Shown in pieces: positions 6,699 through 15,401 of a stretch of 47,481 nucleotides of DNA. The first letter of the stretch is position 1. Each line of letters starts with the position of its first letter. The notes beneath the pieces are model-generated. The model saw nothing but the letters and a program-made list of their open reading frames with translations, did no database searches and was not told the origin of the DNA. The translations under genes and the position numbers were made by a program. Origin of the DNA: a virus; the IMG/VR virus record IMGVR_UViG_3300020421_000033, positions 1 through 47,481 of that record; one strand, written 5' to 3'.

Positions 6699-8394
6699 AG
6701 CAGAAACAGCAACTTCTGGTAACCTATTACCTAATACTGGTGTAGGACAATCAAACTCACAAAACACAACAGATTCTTACACACCTGACGCAGTAAGCCG
6801 TGGTCAACCTGGTTGGACTTTTGATGGCGTACAAGAATTCAATAGTGAATTTGAAGCAAAAGGTCAAGGTACCGTTTCTGCTGATGGTACTCTATTAGGT
6901 ATTACAACTACAAAACAAAATGGTGGTTCACACACAACTACAACAGATAGTTTAGATGGTGGTGTTAGACTAGACGGTGTTACCGAGATACAGAATTGCG
7001 AATGGCAATCTTCAAGTTATAGATGTGGTAGTGCAAGTACAGGTGGTGGTGCCAGAGATACTTTTTCAACAACAATCAAAATTACAGACGCCAACGATAA
7101 TGTTTTAGGTGTAACCACATTTACTAGAAACAATGACGCTGGTTATGGTAATAACTCATTTACATATACAGATAGCATAACTCACACTGGTACAGGTGCA
7201 AGAAACTATGAGTGGGAGTGGCAAGGTACAGACGGTAGCGATACTAACCACCAAAGTCTTATTGGTCCTAACTTATTAGGTGCTAGTTTAAATGCAACTC
7301 TATTAGATATAGACTATACAGCAATTACAGAAGAGACACAAGCAGAATTAGATTTAACAAATGAATTGTTAGAAGAAGCACAAGAAGATTTAACTGAAAA
7401 GTTAAAAGATTTAGAAAATATAAATTTATCACAATTAGAAGAGATAGAAACTTTAGAATTTGTTCCTGAATTAAAAGAATTAGAATTAGAAGAAATAAAC
7501 ATAAACGAATTAAAGATAGAAGAATTAGAAACTATGTTTGTACAAAACTTTAAAGAAGTTTTAGTCAAAGAAAACCTTACAGAAGAATTTGAAACAGCAC
7601 TAGTACAAGAGAATATAACAGAAGAAGAATTTTTTGAAGAAGTTGGTAATATGATGAAAGAAGAGTTGAATATACAAGAAACACCAAAAGAAACTAAAAT
7701 GGAGGAAACTAATGTTATAACTGAAAAACCTATGGAAGAAGAAACTATTACAGAAGAGAAAATAGAAACATCAACCGAGGAGACAAATGCAAATAATCCA
7801 AATTCAAACCAGGAAGAACCTACTAACACCGAGACTATTGAAGAAAATGAGACAAGCAGTGAGGAACCAATGGAGACAAAACCATCTACAGAAGAGAAGT
7901 CAACTGAATCAGATGTGGGTGAGGATACGGAAACAGAAGGACAGACGGAGACGGAAACAAATGAAGAAGGAGTGGATGCAGACGAGACTGGCACAACAAA
8001 GGAGACAGATGTTGATACTGGAGTTAAGAAAGATGTCAGCAGCATAAGTGCCAAAGTAGAGAAAATAATTAAGAAGTTAGAGAACACTTTGATGAGTGTT
8101 GACCAGAAGGTAAAAGCAGTACAATTTATCACACTAAAGGCAATGAGCGATAGCGCTCCTGATATGTCCGCATATAAAAATCAGTCCTTTTACGCTTCTA
8201 AAAAACTACCAGATGGTAATGTAGATTTCTTTAACCAACTAAATATACAACAAGAAGCAATTTATACCGATGTAACCTTAGCGAAATATACTGACAACGA
8301 CCCTCTAACTAAAACGAAAGTTGAGTTAGACAGGATTAAAACTGAGGAACAATCTTTATTAATTGAAATAGAACAATTGAGGAAACAACTATGA
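6631..8394 (+). CDS. Large secreted protein with Glu/Thr-rich tract
   Basis: 587 residues. A signal peptide ends near VSKA (24). Residues 25-225 are Gly/Thr/Asn-rich, beta-like, with one Cys pair (in NCEWQSSSYRCG). Residues 232-350 are strongly helical and acidic (Leu/Glu coiled coil). Residues 350-470 are an extreme Glu/Thr/Ser low-complexity tract. The last 110 residues return to an ordinary helical composition. AGGAG precedes ATG 6631. Export is likely; the acidic tract might bind cations or act as a spacer. No homologous function is known to me. Confidence 0.7.
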   Translation: MSGLKWTSLLIALILTISTSVSKAETATSGNLLPNTGVGQSNSQNTTDSYTPDAVSRGQPGWTFDGVQEFNSEFEAKGQGTVSADGTLLGITTTKQNGGSHTTTTDSLDGGVRLDGVTEIQNCEWQSSSYRCGSASTGGGARDTFSTTIKITDANDNVLGVTTFTRNNDAGYGNNSFTYTDSITHTGTGARNYEWEWQGTDGSDTNHQSLIGPNLLGASLNATLLDIDYTAITEETQAELDLTNELLEEAQEDLTEKLKDLENINLSQLEEIETLEFVPELKELELEEININELKIEELETMFVQNFKEVLVKENLTEEFETALVQENITEEEFFEEVGNMMKEELNIQETPKETKMEETNVITEKPMEEETITEEKIETSTEETNANNPNSNQEEPTNTETIEENETSSEEPMETKPSTEEKSTESDVGEDTETEGQTETETNEEGVDADETGTTKETDVDTGVKKDVSSISAKVEKIIKKLENTLMSVDQKVKAVQFITLKAMSDSAPDMSAYKNQSFYASKKLPDGNVDFFNQLNIQQEAIYTDVTLAKYTDNDPLTKTKVELDRIKTEEQSLLIEIEQLRKQL

Positions 8395-8723
8395 TAAAAC
8401 AACTAAAAGACAATTTAGCAAGTGTGGCCGCTCTTGTAGCAGCTATCGTTGCAATAGGTGGTGGTTTCGTAAAATACGGAGAACTTACTACTAAACTAGC
8501 AGCTATTGAAGAAAGAAAAGGTGTTAACATACAACCTTTACAAGATTCAATCAAAGCACTAGAAATCAAAATAACAGAATTAGAAGGTAATATACCTGCT
8601 GATATTTCTGGAAGTGTACAGAAGAACAAAACACAAACAAAAGTAAACGAGAAAGAGATTGAAGTACTTAAACTTCAAATCCAAGAACTTAAATTAAAAG
8701 CAAAGAACCCATTAGCGGGTTAA
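8391..8723 (+). CDS. Membrane-anchored coiled-coil protein
   Basis: 110 residues overlapping the previous stop by four bases (ATGA). Residues 9-27 (LASVAALVAAIVAIGGGFV) are a transmembrane helix, and about 45-105 are a coiled coil with a break at IPADISG. This resembles i-spanin or tail-accessory architecture, but there is no Rz1-like partner behind it. It is one of three consecutive envelope-associated products here. Function unknown. Confidence 0.7.
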   Translation: MIKQLKDNLASVAALVAAIVAIGGGFVKYGELTTKLAAIEERKGVNIQPLQDSIKALEIKITELEGNIPADISGSVQKNKTQTKVNEKEIEVLKLQIQELKLKAKNPLAG

Positions 8724-8745
8724 TTGATTTTGGGAGATAATCGCT

Positions 8746-9225
8746 ATGTCTACAATAAACGGTAACGGAGAAACGAGGAAAACTCTCGCTTCTTTATCAA
8801 AAGATGTGTACGATAACCGTACGAGTATAGAGGTGTTGAAGTCTGAACTTCAGCAAAGCAATTTAGTGCATAAAAGATTAGACACAGCGATAGACAAGTT
8901 AACTAATATCAGTAGTGGTATTAAGTCAATGCTTGCTGTACACGAAGAGAAATTAAATCAAGCAGAAAAACTAGACGAAATAATCTTCTCAAAGTTGAAA
9001 GACAGACAAGAAGATACGGAACAAAGGTATAATCAATTGAAAGAAAATATAGACCTAACAGAAAAGAGAATAATGAACGAAATTAGGTCTATTAAAAACT
9101 CTCTAGGAGAACGAGTAAATATACTAGAGAAATGGAAATGGTTGATTATAGGTGGTTCTATAGTAATAGGCTTCATTTTAGCAAGAAACTTCCCATTAGT
9201 TGTAGAGTTGATGAAAGTATCATAG
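8746..9225 (+). CDS. Coiled-coil protein with C-terminal membrane anchor
   Basis: 159 residues with GGGAG ahead of ATG 8746. A helical body contains LDTAIDKLTNISSGIKSMLA and HEEKLNQAEKLDEIIF, a pattern common to an unnamed family in marine phages. Near the C terminus LEKWKW is followed by a transmembrane helix (about residues 133-152). It is the last late-region gene before the early promoter at 9230, and its TAG lies two bases before the GTGCTTGACA block. Confidence 0.75.
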   Translation: MSTINGNGETRKTLASLSKDVYDNRTSIEVLKSELQQSNLVHKRLDTAIDKLTNISSGIKSMLAVHEEKLNQAEKLDEIIFSKLKDRQEDTEQRYNQLKENIDLTEKRIMNEIRSIKNSLGERVNILEKWKWLIIGGSIVIGFILARNFPLVVELMKVS

Positions 9226-9229
9226 GTGC

Positions 9230-9258
9230 TTGACAAACCTGTACTGATATAGTATAGT
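9230..9258 (+). promoter_or_regulatory. Early promoter before primase
   Basis: TTGACA at 9230-9235, 17-bp spacer, TATAGT at 9253-9258. The -35 box carries the recurrent prefix AGGTGC. The expected start near 9265 leaves a leader of about 20 bases before the primase ATG. Confidence 0.8.
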
Positions 9259-9285
9259 GTATTCTATATTAATAAAGAGTGCTAA

Positions 9286-10296
9286 ATGTCAAGTTATACT
9301 GATTTAAAATTTATCAACGAAATCTCGGCCCGACTAGGTCATTTCAAAAAGAAAGGCGACTATCTATTTAATTTTAGATGTCCTCATTGTGGTGATAGTC
9401 AAAAGTCAAAACTAAAGTCCAGAGGTTATTTCTACCGTAAGAAAAACGATATGTTTTTCAAATGCCACAATTGTGGTATGGGTCAAAACCTTGCAAACTT
9501 TCTAAAATTTATAGACCCAAAAGTCTATGAAAAATATCTATTAGAAAGGTATAAATCGGACGCACCTGCGACACCAAAACCCGAGTTTAAGTTTGATTTT
9601 AAACCCAAGCTGAAGATAGAGAATGACTATATATCTTCACTAACTAAAATATCAGATTTAGAAGACAATCATCCAGTACGAAAGTATGTGGAAAAAAGAA
9701 TGATACCAGAAGAGCATTATGATAAACTTTTCTTGTGTCATAAGTTTTACGAGTGGGCACACAAAATCGCACCTCGTAAATATAACACTAGTAAGTATGA
9801 CCATCCAAGACTAGTGATACCATTTTACGATACAGATGGTAAAGTGTTTGCGTATCAAGGTCGTGCTTTCGGTAAAGAAACACCTAAATATGTAACCATT
9901 AAACTAGACGAAGACAAACAAAAAATATTCGGACTAGATAGAGTGAACTTTGCAAAACACATTTATGTTGTTGAAGGTCCTATTGATAGTTTGTTTATTG
10001 ATAATTGTATTGCAGCCGGTGGCGCTGATTTGACTTTAGATAGTAAATTTAATAATGATAAGGTGACATATATATTTGATAACGAACCAAGAAATAAAGA
10101 AATAATAAAACGAATGGAAAAAATAATTGATTTAGGTTACAACATTTTTATCTGGCCAGAAGATATACAACTTAAAGATGTTAATGACCTAATTATGACA
10201 GGTGTATCTAAAGTACAACTTGACGAGATTATAAGTATCAACACATATTCAAAACTATCAGCGAAACAAGTATTAACAAATTATAGGAAAGTGTAG
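9286..10296 (+). CDS. 61: DNA primase, T4 gp61-like
   Basis: 336 residues, close to the T4 gp61 length. An N-terminal zinc ribbon has CPHC (Cys32/35) and CHNC (Cys60/63). A Toprim domain follows, with the acidic motif VVEGPIDSLF (Glu230) and the downstream Asp of TYIFDNEPRN (Asp265). It would synthesise RNA primers with the gp41-type helicase for lagging-strand replication. It is first behind the early promoter at 9230 and is followed within nine bases by nrdA, pairing replication with nucleotide supply. Confidence 0.9.
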   Translation: MSSYTDLKFINEISARLGHFKKKGDYLFNFRCPHCGDSQKSKLKSRGYFYRKKNDMFFKCHNCGMGQNLANFLKFIDPKVYEKYLLERYKSDAPATPKPEFKFDFKPKLKIENDYISSLTKISDLEDNHPVRKYVEKRMIPEEHYDKLFLCHKFYEWAHKIAPRKYNTSKYDHPRLVIPFYDTDGKVFAYQGRAFGKETPKYVTIKLDEDKQKIFGLDRVNFAKHIYVVEGPIDSLFIDNCIAAGGADLTLDSKFNNDKVTYIFDNEPRNKEIIKRMEKIIDLGYNIFIWPEDIQLKDVNDLIMTGVSKVQLDEIISINTYSKLSAKQVLTNYRKV

Positions 10297-10305
10297 GAGT
10301 AATAG

Positions 10306-12672
10306 ATGACTGAAAATAAAATTAATGTTATAAAAAGAAATGGCCGTGGACAAGAACCTTTAAACATTGACAAGATACACGATATGGTAGAATATGCCTG
10401 TGAAGATATTAAAGGTGTTTCATCATCACAAGTTGAAATGAATAGTGGTTTACAATTTTATGATAATATTCCTACCGAACAAATACAACAAATTTTAATT
10501 AAATCAGCTTCAGACTTAATCTCACTAGAATATCCAAACTATCAATATGTTGCAAGTAGACTTCTTCTTTATAGTTTAAGAAAAGCATTGTTTGGTAAAC
10601 TATGGGACCATCCTCACTTGTTTGCTCACACAAAGAAATGTGTTAAGTTAGGAGTTTATGACGCTGATATTTTAAATCAATACGAAGAAAAAGATTTTGA
10701 TAGAATGAACTCTATGATTAACCACGATAGAGATTATGATTTTACATATGCAGGTTTAAGACAAGTTATGGATAAGTATCTTGTACAAGACAGAAGTAGT
10801 GGTAAGATTTATGAAACACCACAATTTATGTATATGATGATTGCGGCTACAATCTTTGCAAAGTATCCTAAAAACAAAAGATTAACATATGTGAGAAAAT
10901 ACTATAACGCAATTTCAACATTTAAGATTAATATTCCTACACCAGTTATGGCAGGTGTAAGAACACCTATGAAACAATATGCGAGTTGTGTACTAGTAGA
11001 TGTAAATGATAGTTTACCAAGTATCTTTTCAAGTGATACAGCGATAGGTTATTATACAGCACAAAGAGCAGGTATCGGTATCAATGCAGGTCGTATTAGA
11101 GGTATCAATAGTAGAATTAGAGGTGGCGAAGTTGCACATACAGGTGTAGTACCTTTCTTAAAGAAGTTTGAAGCAACCGTAAAATCTTGTACACAAAACG
11201 GTGTAAGAGGTGGTTGTGCTACGGTACACTTTCCTATCTGGCATAAAGAGATAGAAGATATTATTGTTTTAAAGAACAACAAAGGTAGTGAAGATAATAG
11301 AGTTAGAAAATTAGATTACTCAATTCAGTTATCAAAACTATTCTATGAAAGATTTATTAATGATGAAGAGATTACTTTATTCTCTCCACACGAAGTACCT
11401 GGTCTATATGACGCTTTCGGTACAGATAAGTTTGATGAACTATATTGTAAGTATGAGAAAGATACAAAGATATATCGTAAGAGAGTATCAGCACAAAGAT
11501 TGATGATGGACTTATTAAAAGAAAGAGCAGAAACTGGTCGTATGTATATTATGAATATTGACCACGCTAATTCTCACTCTTCTTTTAAAGACAAAGTTAA
11601 TATGTCAAACTTATGTCAGGAGATTACATTACCTACAGACCCTATTGAACATATAGATGGTGATGGTGAAATTGCATTATGTATTTTAAGTGCAATCAAT
11701 GTAGGAGTATTAAAGAATTTAGATGAACTAGAAAGTCTATGTGATTTATCAGTAAGAGCGTTAGATGAGATTATTGACCATCAACAATATCCAGTTAGAG
11801 CTGCTGAAATATCTACAAAGGCAAGAAGAAGTTTAGGTATCGGTTATATCGGACTTGCACATTATCTGGCGAAGAAAGGTTATACTTACGAACAGAAAAT
11901 GGCGTGGAAAGAAGTTGATAAATTAACTGAAGCGTTCCAGTATTACCTGTTAAGAGCAAGTAATGAACTTGCAAAAGAAAAAACAAAGTGTGATTACTTT
12001 GACAGGACAAAATATTCAGATGGTATCTTACCTATTGATACTTACAAAAAAGAAGTTGATGAGATTGTAAATCGTAAATTCAGCTTTGATTGGGAGTTAT
12101 TAAGAAAAGATATAATGCAGTATGGGCTAAGACACAGCACTCTCTCCGCTCAAATGCCTTCTGAATCCTCTAGTGTGGTTTCAAATGCTACAAACGGCAT
12201 TGAACCACCTAGAGACTATCTTTCAGTTAAGAAGAGTAAGAAAGGTACATTGAAACAAGTAGTACCTGATTATGCAAGACTAAAGAATTTTTATAGTTTA
12301 CTATGGGATATGAAGAGTAATGAAGGTTATATAAATATCGTTGCAGTTATGCAGAAATATTTTGACCAAGGTATCTCTGGTAACTGGAGTTATAATCCAG
12401 AACTATTTGAAGAGAACCAAGTACCTGTGTCTGCTATGGCACAAGACTTGTTAAACACTTATAAGTATGGTTGGAAGACTTCTTATTATCAAAACACTTA
12501 TGATGGTAAGAAAGAAGACGAACCAATGCACCCAATGACTTATGATGAACAAGTCGTAGGTAGTGTAAATTTACAACCAGAACAAAAAAAGAATGTGTTG
12601 ATAGACACACAAACAGAAGTTAATGTTCCTGTCGTAGAAGATGATGGTGAATGTGAGGCTTGCAACATATAA
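10306..12672 (+). CDS. nrdA: Class Ia ribonucleotide reductase, alpha subunit
   Basis: 788 residues, close to the usual 750-790. An N-terminal ATP-cone-like segment (INVIKRNGRGQEPLNIDKI) is followed by the catalytic barrel with YASCVLVDVNDSLPSI, MSNLCQEITLPT and NATNGIEPPRDYLSV. The C terminus ends ECEACNI, holding the Cys pair that is re-reduced by glutaredoxin or thioredoxin. It reduces ribonucleoside diphosphates with NrdB, encoded just downstream. The glutaredoxin at 19724 is a plausible electron donor. Confidence 0.96.
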   Translation: MTENKINVIKRNGRGQEPLNIDKIHDMVEYACEDIKGVSSSQVEMNSGLQFYDNIPTEQIQQILIKSASDLISLEYPNYQYVASRLLLYSLRKALFGKLWDHPHLFAHTKKCVKLGVYDADILNQYEEKDFDRMNSMINHDRDYDFTYAGLRQVMDKYLVQDRSSGKIYETPQFMYMMIAATIFAKYPKNKRLTYVRKYYNAISTFKINIPTPVMAGVRTPMKQYASCVLVDVNDSLPSIFSSDTAIGYYTAQRAGIGINAGRIRGINSRIRGGEVAHTGVVPFLKKFEATVKSCTQNGVRGGCATVHFPIWHKEIEDIIVLKNNKGSEDNRVRKLDYSIQLSKLFYERFINDEEITLFSPHEVPGLYDAFGTDKFDELYCKYEKDTKIYRKRVSAQRLMMDLLKERAETGRMYIMNIDHANSHSSFKDKVNMSNLCQEITLPTDPIEHIDGDGEIALCILSAINVGVLKNLDELESLCDLSVRALDEIIDHQQYPVRAAEISTKARRSLGIGYIGLAHYLAKKGYTYEQKMAWKEVDKLTEAFQYYLLRASNELAKEKTKCDYFDRTKYSDGILPIDTYKKEVDEIVNRKFSFDWELLRKDIMQYGLRHSTLSAQMPSESSSVVSNATNGIEPPRDYLSVKKSKKGTLKQVVPDYARLKNFYSLLWDMKSNEGYINIVAVMQKYFDQGISGNWSYNPELFEENQVPVSAMAQDLLNTYKYGWKTSYYQNTYDGKKEDEPMHPMTYDEQVVGSVNLQPEQKKNVLIDTQTEVNVPVVEDDGECEACNI

Positions 12673-12685
12673 AGAGGATAAAGAG

Positions 12686-13789
12686 TTGAGTAATACGGTT
12701 TTTAATAAAGGAAAAGAAATAGACTACACTAAACAACCTATGTTTTTTGGTGAAGACTTACAGGTACAAAGATACGACAATATGAAGTATCCTATATTTG
12801 ATAAGTTAACACAACAACAATTAGGTTTCTTCTGGAGACCAGAAGAAGTATCATTACAGAAAGACAGGTCTGATTGGTCAGTATTAAGACCAGAACAGAA
12901 GTTTATCTTTACATCTAATCTAAAGTATCAAACTATGTTAGATAGTGTACAAGGTAGAGGTCCGTGTCTTGCTTTCTTACCTTTTGTATCATTACCAGAA
13001 TTAGAAGGTTGTATTGTAACCTGGGACTTTATGGAAACAATTCATAGTAGAAGTTATACATACATCATTAAGAACTTATATTCAGACCCAGCAGAAGTAT
13101 TTGATACTATTATATCAGATGAGAAGATTGAGAGAAGAAGTAAATCTGTTACCAGTCATTATGATGAACTGATTAATACAGGTATGAAACATCAATTAGG
13201 ACAAAAGATTGATGAATACGATTTAAAAGAAAAGTTATGGCGTACATTAGTTACCGTAAACATACTAGAAGGTTTAAGATTTTATGTATCTTTTGCTTGT
13301 AGTTTTGCTTTTGGTGAATTAAAACTAATGGAAGGTAGTGCGAAGATTATATCGTTTATTGCGAGAGACGAAAGCCAACACCTTGCTGTATCACAAAGAA
13401 TTATTAATAACTATCGTGGACCAGAGAACGATAAAGTTATGAATAAGGTTATTAAGAACAATGAGAAATATGTTGAACAACTATACAAAGACGCAGTAGC
13501 AGAAGAGAAGCGTTGGGCAACACATTTATTCAGTAAAGGTTCAATGGTTGGACTTTCTGAAAAACTATTACACAATTATGTGGAATGGACAGCAAACAAA
13601 AGAATGAAAGCTATTGGTATGAAACCTATCTATGACCAAGGTAATACAAATCCTTTACCTTGGACTGAACACTGGTTCAATAGCAGAAGTTTACAAAATG
13701 CACCACAAGAAACTGAAATAGAAAGTTATGTTATTGGTGGTATTAAACAGGATGTAGAAAAAGACCAGTTTAAGAAATTCAAATTATAA
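12686..13789 (+). CDS. nrdB: Class Ia ribonucleotide reductase, beta subunit
   Basis: 367 residues if translation starts at TTG 12686, which has AGAGGATAAAGAG before it and gives an N terminus of the length usual for NrdB; ATG 12641 in the same frame would lie inside nrdA. Visible hallmarks are EPMFFG-like PMFFGED, the diiron ligands in METIHSRSY and IARDESQH, and the radical Tyr in SRSYTYI. It forms the tyrosyl-radical cofactor for NrdA. The next gene starts on its stop codon. Confidence 0.95.
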   Translation: MSNTVFNKGKEIDYTKQPMFFGEDLQVQRYDNMKYPIFDKLTQQQLGFFWRPEEVSLQKDRSDWSVLRPEQKFIFTSNLKYQTMLDSVQGRGPCLAFLPFVSLPELEGCIVTWDFMETIHSRSYTYIIKNLYSDPAEVFDTIISDEKIERRSKSVTSHYDELINTGMKHQLGQKIDEYDLKEKLWRTLVTVNILEGLRFYVSFACSFAFGELKLMEGSAKIISFIARDESQHLAVSQRIINNYRGPENDKVMNKVIKNNEKYVEQLYKDAVAEEKRWATHLFSKGSMVGLSEKLLHNYVEWTANKRMKAIGMKPIYDQGNTNPLPWTEHWFNSRSLQNAPQETEIESYVIGGIKQDVEKDQFKKFKL

Positions 13790-13959
13790 TGGAAAAGAAA
13801 AAGTACGAATGTCCTCATTGCGAAGAGGAGTTTATTATTTCGTGGAAAAATGAAGAATTAGAACCAATGACCTGTCCGTTTTGTGGCGGTTCAATAGATG
13901 AACCGGTTGATGATTATTTACCAGAGGATACCACAGATGACGAAGATACTTGGAATTGA
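13789..13959 (+). CDS. 56-residue zinc-ribbon microprotein
   Basis: ATG 13789 overlaps the nrdB stop by one base. The product has CPHC (residues 8-11) and CPFC (29-32), a complete four-Cys zinc ribbon, then a very acidic tail (DDYLPEDTTDDEDTWN). Its last 23 bases overlap the RuvC-like gene. The function is unknown; small acidic zinc ribbons often bind polymerase or nucleic-acid proteins. The codon-level overlap on both sides supports that it is translated. Confidence 0.75.
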   Translation: MEKKKYECPHCEEEFIISWKNEELEPMTCPFCGGSIDEPVDDYLPEDTTDDEDTWN

Positions 13960-14509
13960 TTATTCTTTAACCTGTCCTGCCGTATGTGTTATGGACGGAC
14001 AACCTATTATAGACGACCCCTTACAGAATTGTAAGTTTTATTATTTAACTACGGTGAGAAAGTACGAAGGCGTGTTTGCAGATGGTATGATTATTGGTCG
14101 TACAATGCCAGAATGGAAACACGAACAAGAAAGACACGATAAGATTTCTGATTTTGTTTTTAAATCAGTTATAGGTAATACTATAAACCCATATGTTTTT
14201 ATAGAAGATTACTCTTTTGGTAGTAAAGGAAGAGTATTCAATCTTGCTGAAAATACAGGACTATTGAAACATAAACTATATACAAAAGGTATACGATTTG
14301 AAACACTTGTTCCATCTGTAGTTAAGAAGTTAGCAACTGGTAAAGGTAATGCTGACAAAGAGAAGATGTACGATAAGTTTTATGAAGAGACTGGAGTTAA
14401 TCTAATGGAAGCATTAGACCAGCAAACTCTCAAAAATCCTGTTACCGACATTGTAGATAGTTATTACATAGCGAGAGCAGGATATGAAACATTTATGGAT
14501 AAAGATTAA
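13937..14509 (+). CDS. RuvC-like Holliday junction resolvase
   Basis: The start is ATG 13937, giving MTKILGIDYSLTC; upstream in-frame starts lie in the zinc-ribbon gene. The 190 residues carry the RuvC/RNase H-fold acidic set: Asp8 in GIDYS, Glu in VFIEDYSFG, and the C-terminal pair in KNPVTDIVDSYY. GKGNADKE is the substrate-contact loop typical of this phage family. It would cut branched recombination or replication intermediates before packaging. It overlaps the next gene by 26 bases. Confidence 0.85.
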   Translation: MTKILGIDYSLTCPAVCVMDGQPIIDDPLQNCKFYYLTTVRKYEGVFADGMIIGRTMPEWKHEQERHDKISDFVFKSVIGNTINPYVFIEDYSFGSKGRVFNLAENTGLLKHKLYTKGIRFETLVPSVVKKLATGKGNADKEKMYDKFYEETGVNLMEALDQQTLKNPVTDIVDSYYIARAGYETFMDKD

Positions 14510-14729
14510 GAACAAAGATAGATGGATAGGACTAGCAATCGCTGTATCCTCCGTTTATATTCTATCTGAAGCAAATGTCAATACACAATGGATAGGTTGG
14601 TTCCTTTCAATTATAGCGTGTATGATGTGGGTCTACTTCGGATATAGAGATAAAGACTACCCTAGAGCTTTGATGGAATTGATGTATTTACTACTATCAA
14701 TGAGAGCAATGTACAACTGGCTCATCTAA
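14484..14729 (+). CDS. Small multi-span membrane protein
   Basis: 81 residues starting inside the end of the RuvC-like gene. Two or three hydrophobic segments are visible (about 13-28, 33-50 and 60-78), separated by a WVYFGYRDKDYPRA loop. A Gly-Trp-Phe turn followed by a charged loop after the second span is shared with the proteins at 14805 and 31830, so these may be distant paralogues. No function is known. Confidence 0.65.
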   Translation: MKHLWIKIKNKDRWIGLAIAVSSVYILSEANVNTQWIGWFLSIIACMMWVYFGYRDKDYPRALMELMYLLLSMRAMYNWLI

Positions 14730-14769
14730 AAACCCCCTAAAATCAACGAAAAATAGTGCAAAAAAGTGC

Positions 14770-14798
14770 TTGACAACGCTTAAAAAGTGTGGTATTAT
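14770..14798 (+). promoter_or_regulatory. Early promoter, leaderless geometry
   Basis: TTGACA at 14770-14775, 17-bp spacer, TATTAT at 14793-14798, with the GTGC prefix. The expected transcription start, seven bases after the -10 box, falls on ATG 14805. Confidence 0.75.
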
Positions 14799-14804
14799 GT
14801 ATGT

Positions 14805-15047
14805 ATGATGAATAAAAACACTATGCAAAACACACTAAAATGGTTAGGAACCTTCACTTTGATACTTGGAACAGGTATTAACTCACTTGGAATATACCCT
14901 TTAGGCCCTCTAGTAATGGTGCTAGGAGGGTTGATTTGGTGTATCGTAGGTATTATGTGGAAAGAAATGTCTCTAATAATCACAAATTTGACACTTTCCT
15001 TGGTTTCTATAGTCGGAATATGTTATACAATGGGGTATTTTTCTTAA
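14805..15047 (+). CDS. Small membrane protein, possibly leaderless
   Basis: 80 residues from ATG 14805 (tandem ATGs at 14805 and 14808). In-frame codons further upstream lie within the promoter and cannot be on its transcript. Three hydrophobic segments are visible (about 14-31, 35-52 and 57-75), with a LGGLIWCIVGIMWKE turn resembling GVVGWFIVGMLWHD in the protein at 31830. No Shine-Dalgarno precedes the start. Function unknown. Confidence 0.65.
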   Translation: MMNKNTMQNTLKWLGTFTLILGTGINSLGIYPLGPLVMVLGGLIWCIVGIMWKEMSLIITNLTLSLVSIVGICYTMGYFS

Positions 15048-15066
15048 TATTATGCTCACTTTTTGC

Positions 15067-15094
15067 TTGACAATATCCACAGATATGATACTAT
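15067..15094 (+). promoter_or_regulatory. Early promoter
   Basis: TTGACA at 15067-15072 with prefix TTGC; the best -10 is TACTAT at 15089-15094 (16-bp spacer). The strong site AAAGGAGG follows before ATG 15140. Confidence 0.65.
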
Positions 15095-15139
15095 TAAGTA
15101 TGAATTTAATTAATAACACACTAAAAGGAGGACAACACT

Positions 15140-15325
15140 ATGTCTAAAACTATGCAATGGGCTTGGGATACAGCCGAAAAAGAAGTTGATAATCTAATCA
15201 ACAAAATGAAAGACGGTCAATTTGATTGGGATACTTGTAAGAGTAAAATCTTATCAGTACAGAATGTCGGATTATGTGGCATTGACGAAAACAATGTTGA
15301 CGAAGTAATGAGTATTGAAAACTAA
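15140..15325 (+). CDS. Conserved small phage protein MSKTMQWAWD family
   Basis: 61 residues with a near-perfect Shine-Dalgarno (AAAGGAGG) eleven bases before the ATG, suggesting strong early expression. It opens MSKTMQWAWDTAEKEVDNL and ends with an acidic GIDENNVDEVMSI stretch. Similar small proteins occur in T4-like marine phages. The protein is helical, acidic and soluble; it may target a host protein early in infection, but that is inference. Confidence 0.7.
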   Translation: MSKTMQWAWDTAEKEVDNLINKMKDGQFDWDTCKSKILSVQNVGLCGIDENNVDEVMSIEN

Positions 15326-15326
15326 T

Positions 15327-15401
15327 ATGATTACTTCATTTTTTATTTTAATGTTTACAATGATTACAACAATAATAATATTGAGAAAGGTACTATCGTA
15401 A
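15327..15401 (+). CDS. 24-residue membrane peptide (possible)
   Basis: A short frame from ATG 15327 encodes a hydrophobic peptide (MITSFFILMFTMITTIIIL then RKVLS). It begins one base after the preceding stop and its stop overlaps the next ATG (TAATG), the close packing typical of true genes here. No ribosome site is obvious and 24 residues is very short, so it may be only a coupling spacer. Confidence 0.35.
   Translation: MITSFFILMFTMITTIIILRKVLS

Noticed and set aside
7314-8132. Long leftward open frame of 272 codons, Ser/Val/Phe-rich
   Set aside because: It is antisense to the Glu/Thr-rich tract. Biased GAA/ACA codons on the + strand remove stops on the other strand. There is no ribosome site and the composition is implausible.
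12330-12337. TATAAATA inside nrdA (also in coding sequence at 22284, 27528, 29712 and 45753)
   Set aside because: These lie inside genes with no late gene starting soon after, except perhaps 45753. They are expected by chance in AT-rich DNA.
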